Source: Chryseobacterium sp. ISL-80 (GTDB lineage: Bacteria > Bacillota > Bacilli > Bacillales > Cytobacillaceae). Taken from it: DNA of 64,000 nucleotides. Below the pieces are notes generated by a model. It was not told where the DNA came from. It was given only the letters and a program-made list of their open reading frames with translations, and made no database searches. Location of the stretch: NCBI GenBank assembly GCA_018613055.1, contig JAGGQZ010000013.1, positions 248,001-312,000 of the forward strand, given 5' to 3'. The stretch's first letter is position 1, and each line of letters begins with the position of its first letter. Shown one piece after another: positions 9,991 to 18,151 of the stretch. A program made the position numbers and the translations under genes.

Positions 9991-10116
9991 GTGCAATTAT
10001 TTTATTTTTGCGTGCAAATAATACTCTTAAACGCGCAATAATCGTGAAGAACGGTGCAATTACTACACCTGACCGTGCAATTAAGTCGCTTAACGGTGCA
10101 ATTATCCACATGCGAC
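9991..10116. repeat. degenerate tandem repeat with exact 21-bp period
   Basis: The core GTGCAATTA, or a one- to two-base variant, begins at 9991, 10012, 10033, 10054, 10075 and 10096. Every step is exactly 21 bp, while the 12 bases between cores vary. Because 21 is a multiple of three, both strands stay open for about 330 bp and give seven-residue periodic peptides (AII... on plus, IIA... on minus). No ribosome site or codon bias supports either ORF, so I treat it as a non-coding repeat. Confidence 0.8.
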
Positions 10117-10248
10117 AAAGAGACCCTGCTATTTTTACGAGTATATCCACTCGGTCCCAGGACCTAGATGACATTACTAACCAAGTCTGTAGAAAAAGAG
10201 GTTGTTTTGAAGTATTGTATAAGGAAGAAAACATTTTTTAACAGCATT

Positions 10249-10277
10249 TGAAACATTCTGCGCCTCCTATTCGTATA
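10249..10277 (+). promoter_or_regulatory. sigma-W-type ECF promoter of xpaC-yaaN
   Basis: TGAAAC at 10249-10254, a 17-bp spacer, then CGTATA at 10272-10277, about 34 bp before the xpaC ATG. This matches the known sigma-W consensus (TGAAAC, 16-17 bp, CGTA). The xpaC-yaaN pair is a known sigma-W target in B. subtilis, so motif and context agree. Confidence 0.8.
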
Positions 10278-10310
10278 AATAGGAAGATTCAATACAGGAG
10301 TCGATGACTA

Positions 10311-10961
10311 ATGAATAAATTCCTTTTACGATTCATGCAAACCGGTTCGGCAATCCCTTTTTCGGCATTTATCTGGCTGCTGGCGTATGCCGGTTTTGAT
10401 CAGACGTTCTGGATGTCTTCGCTATATGGGTTCATCGGCGGGGGTGTCATGTTTTTTGGAGTAGGGTATTATCTTGAAAGAAGAGTCCTTGAAAAAAACC
10501 GACTGACAAAGAAGGAATACAAATATATACAGAGAAATCTTAAAGAAGCGAATGTGAAGATTAAAAAGGTCCAGAAATCGCTCTTTTCGATCCGCCATAT
10601 CCGTTCGTTGAAACAAAGAATGGAGCTGCTAAGGCTTGTGAAAAACATTCAGCGGCTAAACACTCGTGAGCCAAGGAGGTTTTTCAAGGCAGAACAGTTT
10701 TATTTTTCCCATCTTGATTCCATCATGGAACTGAGCGAAAAGTATGCCTTCCTTTCCTCCCAGCCGGGTAAAAACCGTGAGCTGGAGCGCTCATTATATG
10801 ATACACAGGATACATTGAAGGAGCTTACCAAAATCGTTGAGAAAGATTTGAGCTATATGCTGGCTGACGATATTGACCATCTGAATTTTGAAATCGACGT
10901 AGCCAAGCATTCGATCAAAAAACTAAATGAAATTCCTGACGAGACCAGGAGGTTAAAATAA
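10311..10961 (+). CDS. xpaC: XpaC-family membrane protein
   Basis: A 216-residue protein of the XpaC family (named for 5-bromo-4-chloroindolyl phosphate hydrolysis). The true biochemical role is unclear. Two membrane helices occupy about residues 13-57. A basic coiled-coil-like cytoplasmic region (60-120) and a mostly helical C-terminal half follow. GGAG lies about 11 bases before the ATG. The stop TAA overlaps the ATG of the following YaaN gene (TAATG), so the two are translationally coupled. A sigma-W-type promoter just upstream suggests induction by cell-envelope stress. Confidence 0.88.
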   Translation: MNKFLLRFMQTGSAIPFSAFIWLLAYAGFDQTFWMSSLYGFIGGGVMFFGVGYYLERRVLEKNRLTKKEYKYIQRNLKEANVKIKKVQKSLFSIRHIRSLKQRMELLRLVKNIQRLNTREPRRFFKAEQFYFSHLDSIMELSEKYAFLSSQPGKNRELERSLYDTQDTLKELTKIVEKDLSYMLADDIDHLNFEIDVAKHSIKKLNEIPDETRRLK

Positions 10962-12139
10962 TGACAGAAAAAAACCCAGAACTTTTAAAAAATACTGGCA
11001 ATATCATGGATGATATATTAACAAATCCGTTTGGCGATTCACCGGAATTGCAGCTGCAGCCTAGTCCACAACAGCACGAAAGCAAACCGGTCAAGCTGAT
11101 TGATGTTATCCCTGAGGAAAATCGCCAGAGAGTTTACCAATTGGCAGAGCAAATCGACCCGAAAAACCATCAGGCCATGATCCAATATGGTACCCAGGCA
11201 CAAGGGAAGCTGCTGACTTTTTCTCATGCGATGCTTGAGCATGTCCAGAAAAAGGATGTCGGTGAAGTAGGGGAGATCATCAATGATTTGATGAAACATC
11301 TCAATGATATTAACCCAGAGGAACTCAGTGCTGAAAAGCAATCATTCTTTGCCCGGATGTTTGGCAAGATTTCGGGTTCTGTCCAGGAGATCCTCTCGAA
11401 GTATCAGAAGACAGGCGCCCAAATTGACCGGATCAGCGTGAAACTGGACCGAAGCAAAAATGTACTTCTATCCGATATCGGAATGCTCGAGAAGTTATAC
11501 GAAACAAATAAAGAGTATTTCAACGCACTAAACATCTATATCGCTGCAGGCGAACTTAAGCTGGAAGAGCTGCACGAAAAAACAATCCCTGAACTGAAAA
11601 AAGCGGCGGAAGCTTCCCAGGACCAAATGAAGTTCCAGGAAGTCAATGACATGATCCAATTTGCCGACCGCCTGGATAAGCGCTTGTATGACCTGAAGCT
11701 AAGCAGGGAAATCACGATTCAGAGTGCACCGCAAATCCGCCTGATCCAGAATACCAACCAGGCCCTTGTGGAAAAAATCCAGTCCTCAATCGTGACAGCT
11801 ATCCCTCTTTGGAAAAACCAGGTTGCGATTGCCCTGACATTAATCAGGCAGCGTCATGCAGTGGAAGCGCAAAAGCAGGTATCGAAAACGACAAACGAAC
11901 TGCTTCTGAAAAACGCCGAAATGTTGAAAACAAACACAATCGAAACCGCGAAAGAAAATGAACGCGGCATTGTCGATATCGAAACATTGAAGAAGACACA
12001 GGAAAACTTGATTACAACATTAGAAGAAACTTTGAGAATCCAAGAAGAAGGTCGTACGAAGCGACGTCAGGCTGAACAGGATTTGGCCACGATGGAGAAT
12101 GAGTTGAGGCTGAAGCTGTTAGAAATAAAGGATAAATAA
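10961..12139 (+). CDS. yaaN: YaaN/TelA-family toxic anion resistance-like protein
   Basis: A 392-residue soluble, almost wholly helical protein of the TelA/YaaN family. The family is linked to tellurite and other toxic-anion resistance, and in B. subtilis to envelope-stress regulons. No signal peptide or membrane segment is seen. The N-terminal 45 residues are Pro/Gln-rich. The rest shows heptad-rich coiled coil, including a strongly charged stretch (about 330-390) that ends the protein. It follows xpaC with a one-base overlap and shares its promoter. A strong terminator follows. The exact function is not known, and resistance is only the family label. Confidence 0.85.
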   Translation: MTEKNPELLKNTGNIMDDILTNPFGDSPELQLQPSPQQHESKPVKLIDVIPEENRQRVYQLAEQIDPKNHQAMIQYGTQAQGKLLTFSHAMLEHVQKKDVGEVGEIINDLMKHLNDINPEELSAEKQSFFARMFGKISGSVQEILSKYQKTGAQIDRISVKLDRSKNVLLSDIGMLEKLYETNKEYFNALNIYIAAGELKLEELHEKTIPELKKAAEASQDQMKFQEVNDMIQFADRLDKRLYDLKLSREITIQSAPQIRLIQNTNQALVEKIQSSIVTAIPLWKNQVAIALTLIRQRHAVEAQKQVSKTTNELLLKNAEMLKTNTIETAKENERGIVDIETLKKTQENLITTLEETLRIQEEGRTKRRQAEQDLATMENELRLKLLEIKDK

Positions 12140-12157
12140 TAACTGAACATAATGAAG

Positions 12158-12202
12158 AGATGCCTGCTCATAAAGAAAGTCTTATGGGCAGGCATCTTTT
12201 TA
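12158..12202 (+). terminator. terminator of xpaC-yaaN
   Basis: A 10-bp perfect stem AGATGCCTGC / GCAGGCATCT with a further CATAA / TTATG arm inside, ending in TTTTT. It lies 19 bp after the yaaN stop. Confidence 0.9.
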
Positions 12203-12419
12203 AAATTGGTAAAAAGAAGCCTTAAATCATACCCGTAAAAAGTTCAGATATCTTTCGTGCTTTATGATTAATAGATTAGCTATTACCTTAACAAGTATTA
12301 TAAAAAAGTTTAAAGTTGCGTTAGAAATGGTACTAATAATTATGCAACTTATTTTAAGTAATTTAATAAAAATTTTAAGTGTCTGAGGATATTGCAAATA
12401 TGTTGATAAGGGAGGAATC

Positions 12420-12602
12420 ATGGTGTTCAAATGGATGTATAACTTAAAGTACAGATTTCATTTGGCTTTACAGTATTATAACCAGGCGCTTATAAAAGAT
12501 GCCCTATGTGATAAATTGAAAGATAGCTTGATTCGAAAAGCAAAATACCATGAAGAAAAAGCAATTTCACTTCTATCAAAGAATGGTAACTACCATTTTT
12601 AA
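12420..12602 (+). CDS. 60-residue hypothetical protein
   Basis: A small ORF with a strong GGGAGGA ribosome site, whose ATG at 12420 follows at short spacing. An in-frame GTG three bases later is better spaced and may be the true start. The product is basic and mostly helical, with a Tyr/Leu-rich N-terminal half and a Lys/Glu-rich second half (KAKYHEEKAISLL). It has no signal peptide, cysteine pair or known motif. It stands alone, with a hairpin terminator about 110 bp downstream at 12715. I do not recognise the family. Translation is likely from the ribosome site but unproven. Confidence 0.55.
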   Translation: MVFKWMYNLKYRFHLALQYYNQALIKDALCDKLKDSLIRKAKYHEEKAISLLSKNGNYHF

Positions 12603-12714
12603 CTCAGGTAGATAACATTATTTCTTTATTACAAAACCGTTAAAAAGACTAGAATAGTGGTTTTGATGACTGTTATTATCCCTTCTTATTGGATTTATAT
12701 CATACTTAATCAAG

Positions 12715-12736
12715 CTTGGTAACTGCCAAGTTTTTT
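12715..12736 (+). terminator. small hairpin terminator
   Basis: CTTGG / CCAAG stem with a 6-nt loop followed by six T residues. It probably ends the transcript of the 60-residue ORF. Confidence 0.6.
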
Positions 12737-12928
12737 CTTTATTCTCTTACATCCTTCTGTAAAGTTCCCTCAAAGTACTACGCATAATCTCTTTTTATAT
12801 CTCACAAAAAAAGCAGAATAAATATTAATCAAGAGACACCATTCTACATACTTTTCAATCTCGTAATGGTATGATGTAAAGATATAGGTAATAATTGGAA
12901 GGCGCTTAATCCCTTCTCAACTAGTACC
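12737..12928. other. intergenic stretch without recognised gene
   Basis: The stretch between the small ORF (ends 12602) and the subtilase (starts 12982) exceeds 300 bp. Apart from the hairpin at 12715 and a candidate promoter at 12929, I see no ORF with a ribosome site, no repeat and no RNA signature. Confidence 0.5.
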
Positions 12929-12957
12929 TTGCATGGTCGATATTATGTATATAGAAT
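12929..12957 (+). promoter_or_regulatory. candidate sigma-A promoter for the subtilase
   Basis: TTGCAT, 17-bp spacer, TAGAAT, about 24 bp before the ATG at 12982. The -10 is good and the -35 is weak. Confidence 0.35.
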
Positions 12958-12981
12958 AATTTTATTTTAAGGGGATTAGGG

Positions 12982-15900
12982 ATGGGGATTCGCGGCACGG
13001 TGTTATTTTTATTTTCTTTTTTGTTTCTGTTTGTCACAGGAGTAGCTGCTGATGAAGTGAAAGTTGAACCGCAAATTTCGAAGTTTAACACGGATGTCAT
13101 TTTTGATGAAGAGAAAGAATTTGATAGCAGAGAACTTATAATAAAGTTTAAGCCTGGAGTATCTACTGAAGAAAAGGGGAGAATACTTCAATCCGTGAAG
13201 GTGAAAGAACTTTCTAATCTAGATAATTTCACATTAGGATCGGCTGCAAAAGGCGACGATTTAAAATCGATTGCTGAAAATCTTTTAAAGTATAAACAAA
13301 TAGAATATGTTGAGCCGAACTATCAGATTGAACCTCACTTCACTCCTGGGGATCCGGGTTACAGCAAGCAATGGTATCTTAAAAAAATACAAATGCCCAA
13401 AGCGTGGGATACAACCAAAGGTGCTTCTAATATTACGGTAGCGGTCATTGATGCCGGTGTTCAAACGAACCATCCTGAATTGAAAGGGAAAATAGTATCG
13501 CCTTATGATGTAACTAGGGGAAGCACAAGTGTATCACCTGATGATCATGGTACACATGTCGCTGGTATCATTGCGGCAACAATCAATAAGTCCGGAATTT
13601 CTGGAATTGCCCCCAATGTGAAAATAATGCCGGTAGACGTTTTTGCTGGAGATGGAGCAAATGTCTACGATGTAGCTGAAGGTATTATGTATGCAGTCGA
13701 CCATAAAGCTGATATTTTAAACTTAAGTCTCGGAAGCTACTATTATAGTTATCCATTGGAATATGCAGTCAGTTACGCCAAATCCAAAGGAGTACTTGTA
13801 GTCGCTGCTGCAGGAAATGATGATTCTTCAGAATACACATATCCAGCCGCATTGCCGTCTGTTTTGGGAGTTAGTGCTACTGACAGTCTTGATCGTATAA
13901 CTCAATTTTCAAACTATGGGGACTATATTGATTTTGCAGCACCAGGAATGGATATATATTCAACGATTTCGGGTAGCAAATATGCAAGTTTAGACGGGAC
14001 ATCCATGGCTTCTCCGGTTGTTTCAGGTGTTTCGGCCTTGGTCTTATCTAAAAATCCCTTTCTATCGCCGTCTCAAGTCCAGAACATTTTAATCAAATCA
14101 TCTTCTGACCTGGGTAGTAAGGGATGGGACTATCTCTATGGTTATGGACGGGTTGATGCGTATAAAGCTATGACGAATACACCAACACCGCTTCATAGTC
14201 TCAAGTTATCATCAAGCACATTTACTATGAAGGGTAGTAACAAGAATAACATCTCATTTTATGCACAGAATGGCACGGCTGTCTCACTTTATATCCAGAA
14301 TTCAAAGGGAACAACTCTAAAAAAGCTTTTAGTAAATAAAAAGTGGTCGGGAGGAAAAGTAACAGTTTCTTGGGATGGCAGGATGGATAACGGAGCATAT
14401 GTAACTAGTGGAACCTATAAGGTCTTAGCAAAAGCCACAAATGGAAAAAAAACGGTTTACAAGAGTACAACTTTAAAAACGATTGATAAAGTCACTCCAT
14501 CAATACAGGTGGCGAGCAGTATTTTCTATTCTCCTCCTGTCAGAGGAAAGCTCGTTGTACCTTACCATTTAAATAAAAGTGCAAAAGTGACCGCCACTAT
14601 TTATGATCGTAACAATAAACTAGTTAAGAAAATATTAAACAATAGTTCAATTTCTTCGGGCAAAAGATCATTAGTATGGGATGGGAAAACGAGTAAAGGC
14701 AAAAAAGTCAGCGATGGAAAATATACACTTATTATGTCTGTTATTGACTCGAGAAAGGTCAAAGGAACTACTAGAAGGACAGCAATAAATGTAGATTCTA
14801 TCAAGCCTGCAGGTAAAGCGACATTGTACTCATCAACCTTGAAGATGGATGGAAAATCAAAACCTGTCCTTAAAATGGATTTTAAAGAAGCGGTACATTT
14901 AAATGCTTATGTAACGACAGATAAGGGCACAAAGATAAAGAAGCTGGCTTATGGAAAGTACTATAAAAAGGGTGTTTCAAATATTCATTGGGATGGAAAA
15001 AATGACAAGGGCCAGTTCGCATCTGAAGGGAAATATCAAATTTACCTAGAGTACAGAGATAGTGCTGGAAATAAAGCAACCTTAAAAAGCTCTTTATTTG
15101 CTCTCCAGGATTGGCTAAAGCCTACTGTTAAATCGTTACCAAACCTTGAATATCGCTCAAAAACAAATGTTCCAGTTTCTTATTCCATCAGTAAACCTGG
15201 ATATGTGACTGTCCAGCTTATAAAGGAAAACACCCTTCTTCGTACGGTACAAACAAGTACCTTTAAAACAAAGGGATCCCATACATTTATTTTTGATGGA
15301 AAAGACCAGTCAGGAAATTATTTAGCAGATGGAGCTTACCAATTTAAGATTGTTATGACAGATAAATATAAATTGGTCAACCAGTTTATAGGCGGTATTA
15401 AGATTGCTTTAACAAGAGTGGAAATAGAATATTCGCCGGTGATTTTCTATGATCCTTTGGAAGAGCGAAAGATTGATGTCTTCTACAAATTGTCCGAACC
15501 AGCAAAAGTTACGATTGAAATCTTTAACGAGTATAACGATAAAGTAAAAACTATTACTACGAATACGCAAGCGCAGATCGACAATTCATTCAGTTGGGAT
15601 GGTATAGATCCTAACTATAATGAGCACGGTAGCTTATACTTTTATAGCATCAGAGCAGTAAATAATGTTGGAAATGAAACGGTAGTAAAAGGGAAATTGA
15701 TTAACGAAGAGAATTCGGCTTGGGTAGAGTCAATTACACATACATTCCTTCCTGATGATGAATACATTGGGAGGAACAAGCAGCTTAATCTTCATATCTC
15801 GCTAAATCAGCCAACAAAACTCTCTATGAAAGTTTTTGATTATTATAGTGAAACTCTATTAGAGCAAAAAGAATTTACATTAACCCAGGGGATGAATACT

Positions 15901-15999
15901 ATAGAATATATTAAATTGCAAAGCACTGACCAGTACTATCTCCTGGATTTCAAAGACCATTTAGGAAACATTGTTTACAGTTACTATTTGAGAGATTAA
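12982..15999 (+). CDS. secreted subtilisin-like (S8) protease with FlgD-type Ig repeats
   Basis: A 1005-residue secreted serine protease. A signal peptide (about 1-23) is followed by a fervidolysin/I9-like prodomain (about 45-120). The S8 catalytic domain (about 130-395) contains D157 in VIDAGV, H189 in DDHGTHVAG, oxyanion N279 in AAAGND and S341 in GTSMASP, so the full triad is present. The C-terminal 600 residues hold at least five FlgD-like Ig repeats, recognisable by recurring WDGK...DG.Y patterns, which probably act as spacers or binding modules. No sortase motif or SLH domain is seen. It is a single-gene unit with its own terminator, and it opens a series of secreted surface enzymes. 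Processing of surface proteins or nutrient proteins is a reasonable guess; the substrate is unknown. Confidence 0.93.
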   Translation: MGIRGTVLFLFSFLFLFVTGVAADEVKVEPQISKFNTDVIFDEEKEFDSRELIIKFKPGVSTEEKGRILQSVKVKELSNLDNFTLGSAAKGDDLKSIAENLLKYKQIEYVEPNYQIEPHFTPGDPGYSKQWYLKKIQMPKAWDTTKGASNITVAVIDAGVQTNHPELKGKIVSPYDVTRGSTSVSPDDHGTHVAGIIAATINKSGISGIAPNVKIMPVDVFAGDGANVYDVAEGIMYAVDHKADILNLSLGSYYYSYPLEYAVSYAKSKGVLVVAAAGNDDSSEYTYPAALPSVLGVSATDSLDRITQFSNYGDYIDFAAPGMDIYSTISGSKYASLDGTSMASPVVSGVSALVLSKNPFLSPSQVQNILIKSSSDLGSKGWDYLYGYGRVDAYKAMTNTPTPLHSLKLSSSTFTMKGSNKNNISFYAQNGTAVSLYIQNSKGTTLKKLLVNKKWSGGKVTVSWDGRMDNGAYVTSGTYKVLAKATNGKKTVYKSTTLKTIDKVTPSIQVASSIFYSPPVRGKLVVPYHLNKSAKVTATIYDRNNKLVKKILNNSSISSGKRSLVWDGKTSKGKKVSDGKYTLIMSVIDSRKVKGTTRRTAINVDSIKPAGKATLYSSTLKMDGKSKPVLKMDFKEAVHLNAYVTTDKGTKIKKLAYGKYYKKGVSNIHWDGKNDKGQFASEGKYQIYLEYRDSAGNKATLKSSLFALQDWLKPTVKSLPNLEYRSKTNVPVSYSISKPGYVTVQLIKENTLLRTVQTSTFKTKGSHTFIFDGKDQSGNYLADGAYQFKIVMTDKYKLVNQFIGGIKIALTRVEIEYSPVIFYDPLEERKIDVFYKLSEPAKVTIEIFNEYNDKVKTITTNTQAQIDNSFSWDGIDPNYNEHGSLYFYSIRAVNNVGNETVVKGKLINEENSAWVESITHTFLPDDEYIGRNKQLNLHISLNQPTKLSMKVFDYYSETLLEQKEFTLTQGMNTIEYIKLQSTDQYYLLDFKDHLGNIVYSYYLRD

Positions 16000-16007
16000 C
16001 ATTTATT

Positions 16008-16042
16008 AAGGCATACCTGATACTCGGGTATGCCTTGTTTTT
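16008..16042 (+). terminator. terminator of the subtilase gene
   Basis: AAGGCATACC / GGTATGCCTT 10-bp stem with a 9-nt loop followed by GTTTTT, just after the stop. Confidence 0.88.
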
Positions 16043-16119
16043 GGTAAAATTTCTATATATTTACTACTTAAAATATATTAAAATTATTTATTATGAATTA
16101 ATCATTGGGAGGATAATAC

Positions 16120-17811
16120 GTGCAATTTTTACGAAGAGTGTTATTAACAACTATTGTTTGGGGTTTGCTTATTCCCGGCATCTTGCCATCACATCAGGTA
16201 CAGGGAGCAACTTTAAGTTCCTATCAATCTTTTAATCAAAATTTATCAAAAGAACTAAAAAAATACATAAAAAAATCTGGAGGCACAATCACTCTTCATT
16301 ATCGAGAATTCTCGACAGGTGATGAGTTTAAGATGAATAGCACCAGTGCCAAGAAAGCGGCGAGTACGATAAAGCTGCCTTTGGCTTTATATGTAATGGA
16401 ACTTGCTGCTGAAAAGAAAATCAACTTAAACGAAAAGCTTACATATAAACGGCATCATTATTATGGTGGCAGTGGTGTCATCCAGAAGAAAAAGTTTGGT
16501 TCAAAATATACTATTAGAGATTTAGTGAAAAAAGCAATGATCCATAGCGATAATATTGCCTTTATTATGCTCCGCGAAAGAGTAGGCAAGAAGAATTTTA
16601 TTGCTTACATGAAAAGAATAGGAGGGAAGAATGCTTATCCTAAAGGGCAGAATCTTACATCTGCTTCTGACTTGATTGTGTATACCAATCGCTTATATAA
16701 CTTCTCGACAACAAATGCATTAGGGAAAGAATTAGTAAGTTATTTAAAAAAAACGGATTACAATACTACAATCCCTAAAGGAATTAAAGGCGTTTCGACT
16801 GCTCATAAGGTTGGGATGATTCCGGCTTCGAGAATTTATAATGATGTTGGAATCGTATATGATAAAAATCCTTTTGCCCTTGCCGTGATGACGAATAATC
16901 TCTCCTATACTAAGTCACAAAAGGTGATTGCGGATATTTCTTCAATTGTTTATAAGCATCATAAAGAAAAGAATAACGTTCATTACTTTAAAACGAAGAA
17001 GGCTACTCCTGTTCATTTAATACCAGTATCCACAACAAAAAATATTGGATCACTGGCAAGAGGTCAGGTATTTAAAATAATATCTGTTAAGGGAGAGTGG
17101 TATGAAATCCTTTATGGGGGAAAAAAAGGATATGTTCGTAAAAACACTTTAACCGCATACACAAGACCGCCTGCTTCTGGGTTTGTAAATCGTTCTATAA
17201 AAAATAATGGATGGATAAGCGCTAAATATTATACTCAAGTTTTAGATAAACCTGATCCTTCCGGAAAAGTATTAATGTCATTATATAAAAAGACCTCCAT
17301 TTACGCGGAATCAATAAGTGGCAATTACTATAAGACTATAATAGGTAACAGAGTTGGATATGTATCCAAGGATTCTGTTCAATTGTTATATACAGCGAAT
17401 GTGAAGCATTTTGAAATTGTCAAAGAGGATGCTAGGATTTATTTTCTTAGGAACGGAATATATGTTCATATGGGCGAGTTGAAAAAAGGACAGATATTTA
17501 CCCGGACTAAGGATGCAGGGGCATTTAATGAGGTACAAATAGGCAACATAAAAGCTTATGTGCACAAATCGGATACCAATCCATTATTTAGTGCTACGAT
17601 TGTATATCCCATCAGTAGCAATGATGTAACGGGTGAAGTTAACTTTAACCTTGTCCAGAAGGTATACAGCAAACCTTCTGCAATCGAAGCAGATATCATA
17701 GGAAGTTTAAATTATTCCCAAAAGGTGGGCTTTTTAAGAGTGATTGATGGCTGGTATGAAATAAACTTTCTGGGGAGAAAAGGATATATACAAATTGAAA
17801 ACCACCAATAA
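16120..17811 (+). CDS. secreted beta-lactamase-fold serine hydrolase with C-terminal SH3 repeats
   Basis: A 563-residue secreted protein; the GTG start is set by GGGAGG eight bases upstream. A signal peptide occupies about residues 1-30. The class A beta-lactamase/PBP-like domain (about 40-290) has S82-T-I-K85 (SxxK), S143-D-N145 (SDN) and K230-V-G (KTG box). The region where class A enzymes carry the deacylating Glu166 reads KGQNLTSASD, without a Glu. A peptidoglycan peptidase or penicillin-interacting role is therefore more likely than beta-lactam hydrolysis. Four SH3-like wall-binding repeats follow (about 295-345, 360-420, 425-480 and 500-560). It is monocistronic, between two terminators. 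Assignment of the fold is secure and the substrate is inferred. Confidence 0.88.
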   Translation: MQFLRRVLLTTIVWGLLIPGILPSHQVQGATLSSYQSFNQNLSKELKKYIKKSGGTITLHYREFSTGDEFKMNSTSAKKAASTIKLPLALYVMELAAEKKINLNEKLTYKRHHYYGGSGVIQKKKFGSKYTIRDLVKKAMIHSDNIAFIMLRERVGKKNFIAYMKRIGGKNAYPKGQNLTSASDLIVYTNRLYNFSTTNALGKELVSYLKKTDYNTTIPKGIKGVSTAHKVGMIPASRIYNDVGIVYDKNPFALAVMTNNLSYTKSQKVIADISSIVYKHHKEKNNVHYFKTKKATPVHLIPVSTTKNIGSLARGQVFKIISVKGEWYEILYGGKKGYVRKNTLTAYTRPPASGFVNRSIKNNGWISAKYYTQVLDKPDPSGKVLMSLYKKTSIYAESISGNYYKTIIGNRVGYVSKDSVQLLYTANVKHFEIVKEDARIYFLRNGIYVHMGELKKGQIFTRTKDAGAFNEVQIGNIKAYVHKSDTNPLFSATIVYPISSNDVTGEVNFNLVQKVYSKPSAIEADIIGSLNYSQKVGFLRVIDGWYEINFLGRKGYIQIENHQ

Positions 17812-17815
17812 GACA

Positions 17816-17858
17816 AATGCAAAAAAGGGTTCCTTAAATAGGAATCCTTTTTTGCATT
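17816..17858. terminator. strong bidirectional terminator
   Basis: An 18-bp nearly perfect stem AATGCAAAAAAGGGTTCC / GGAATCCTTTTTTGCATT with a 7-nt loop, right after the serine hydrolase stop. Confidence 0.92.
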
Positions 17859-17899
17859 AAAAGGGTCAATGCACAACACATCAAACAATTGCCTTCAGG

Positions 17900-17918
17900 T
17901 GGAGGAGCTCCATTTTTT
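17900..17918 (+). terminator. possible second small terminator
   Basis: TGGAG / CTCCA stem with a 3-nt loop followed by six T residues. It may back up the preceding terminator, but the stem is short. Confidence 0.35.
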
Positions 17919-18151
17919 CATAGTTATTAACGAATAGTAAATCTTTTGTCGTAATTGTAAATAACTTATAGTTTTCGTTATTTATTATGCATACAAGCTT
18001 TCTGCAAAGAAACTTAGGATATTATAGTCAATAAATAAGCCGAAAATGAGGAGGATTATTGCAGGAATAACAAAGACAATTCTAGCCAATAATGAAATTT
18101 ATAGTAATCGTGAATGGCCAGAATAAAATCTAAAGAGCTGGAGGAGTATGA

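Noticed and set aside
9991-10116. CRISPR-like periodic array
   Set aside because: The shared core is only nine bases, the spacing of 21 bp is too short, the spacers are 12 bp and no cas gene is near.
9908-10241. Overlapping 108- and 109-codon open frames on both strands
   Set aside because: They exist because of the 21-bp-period repeat, which keeps frames open. Neither has a ribosome site, and both would encode low-complexity peptides.
12227-12430. 67-codon minus-strand frame
   Set aside because: A+T-rich chance frame that runs over the ribosome site of the 60-residue gene, with no ribosome site of its own.
16035-16235. 66-codon plus-strand frame before the serine hydrolase
   Set aside because: It overlaps the true gene's ribosome site and signal-peptide region in another frame and starts in the previous gene's terminator.
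18046-18126. 26-codon frame ahead of the GT2 gene
   Set aside because: Its ATG lacks an upstream ribosome site; the GAGGAGG nearby lies inside the frame.
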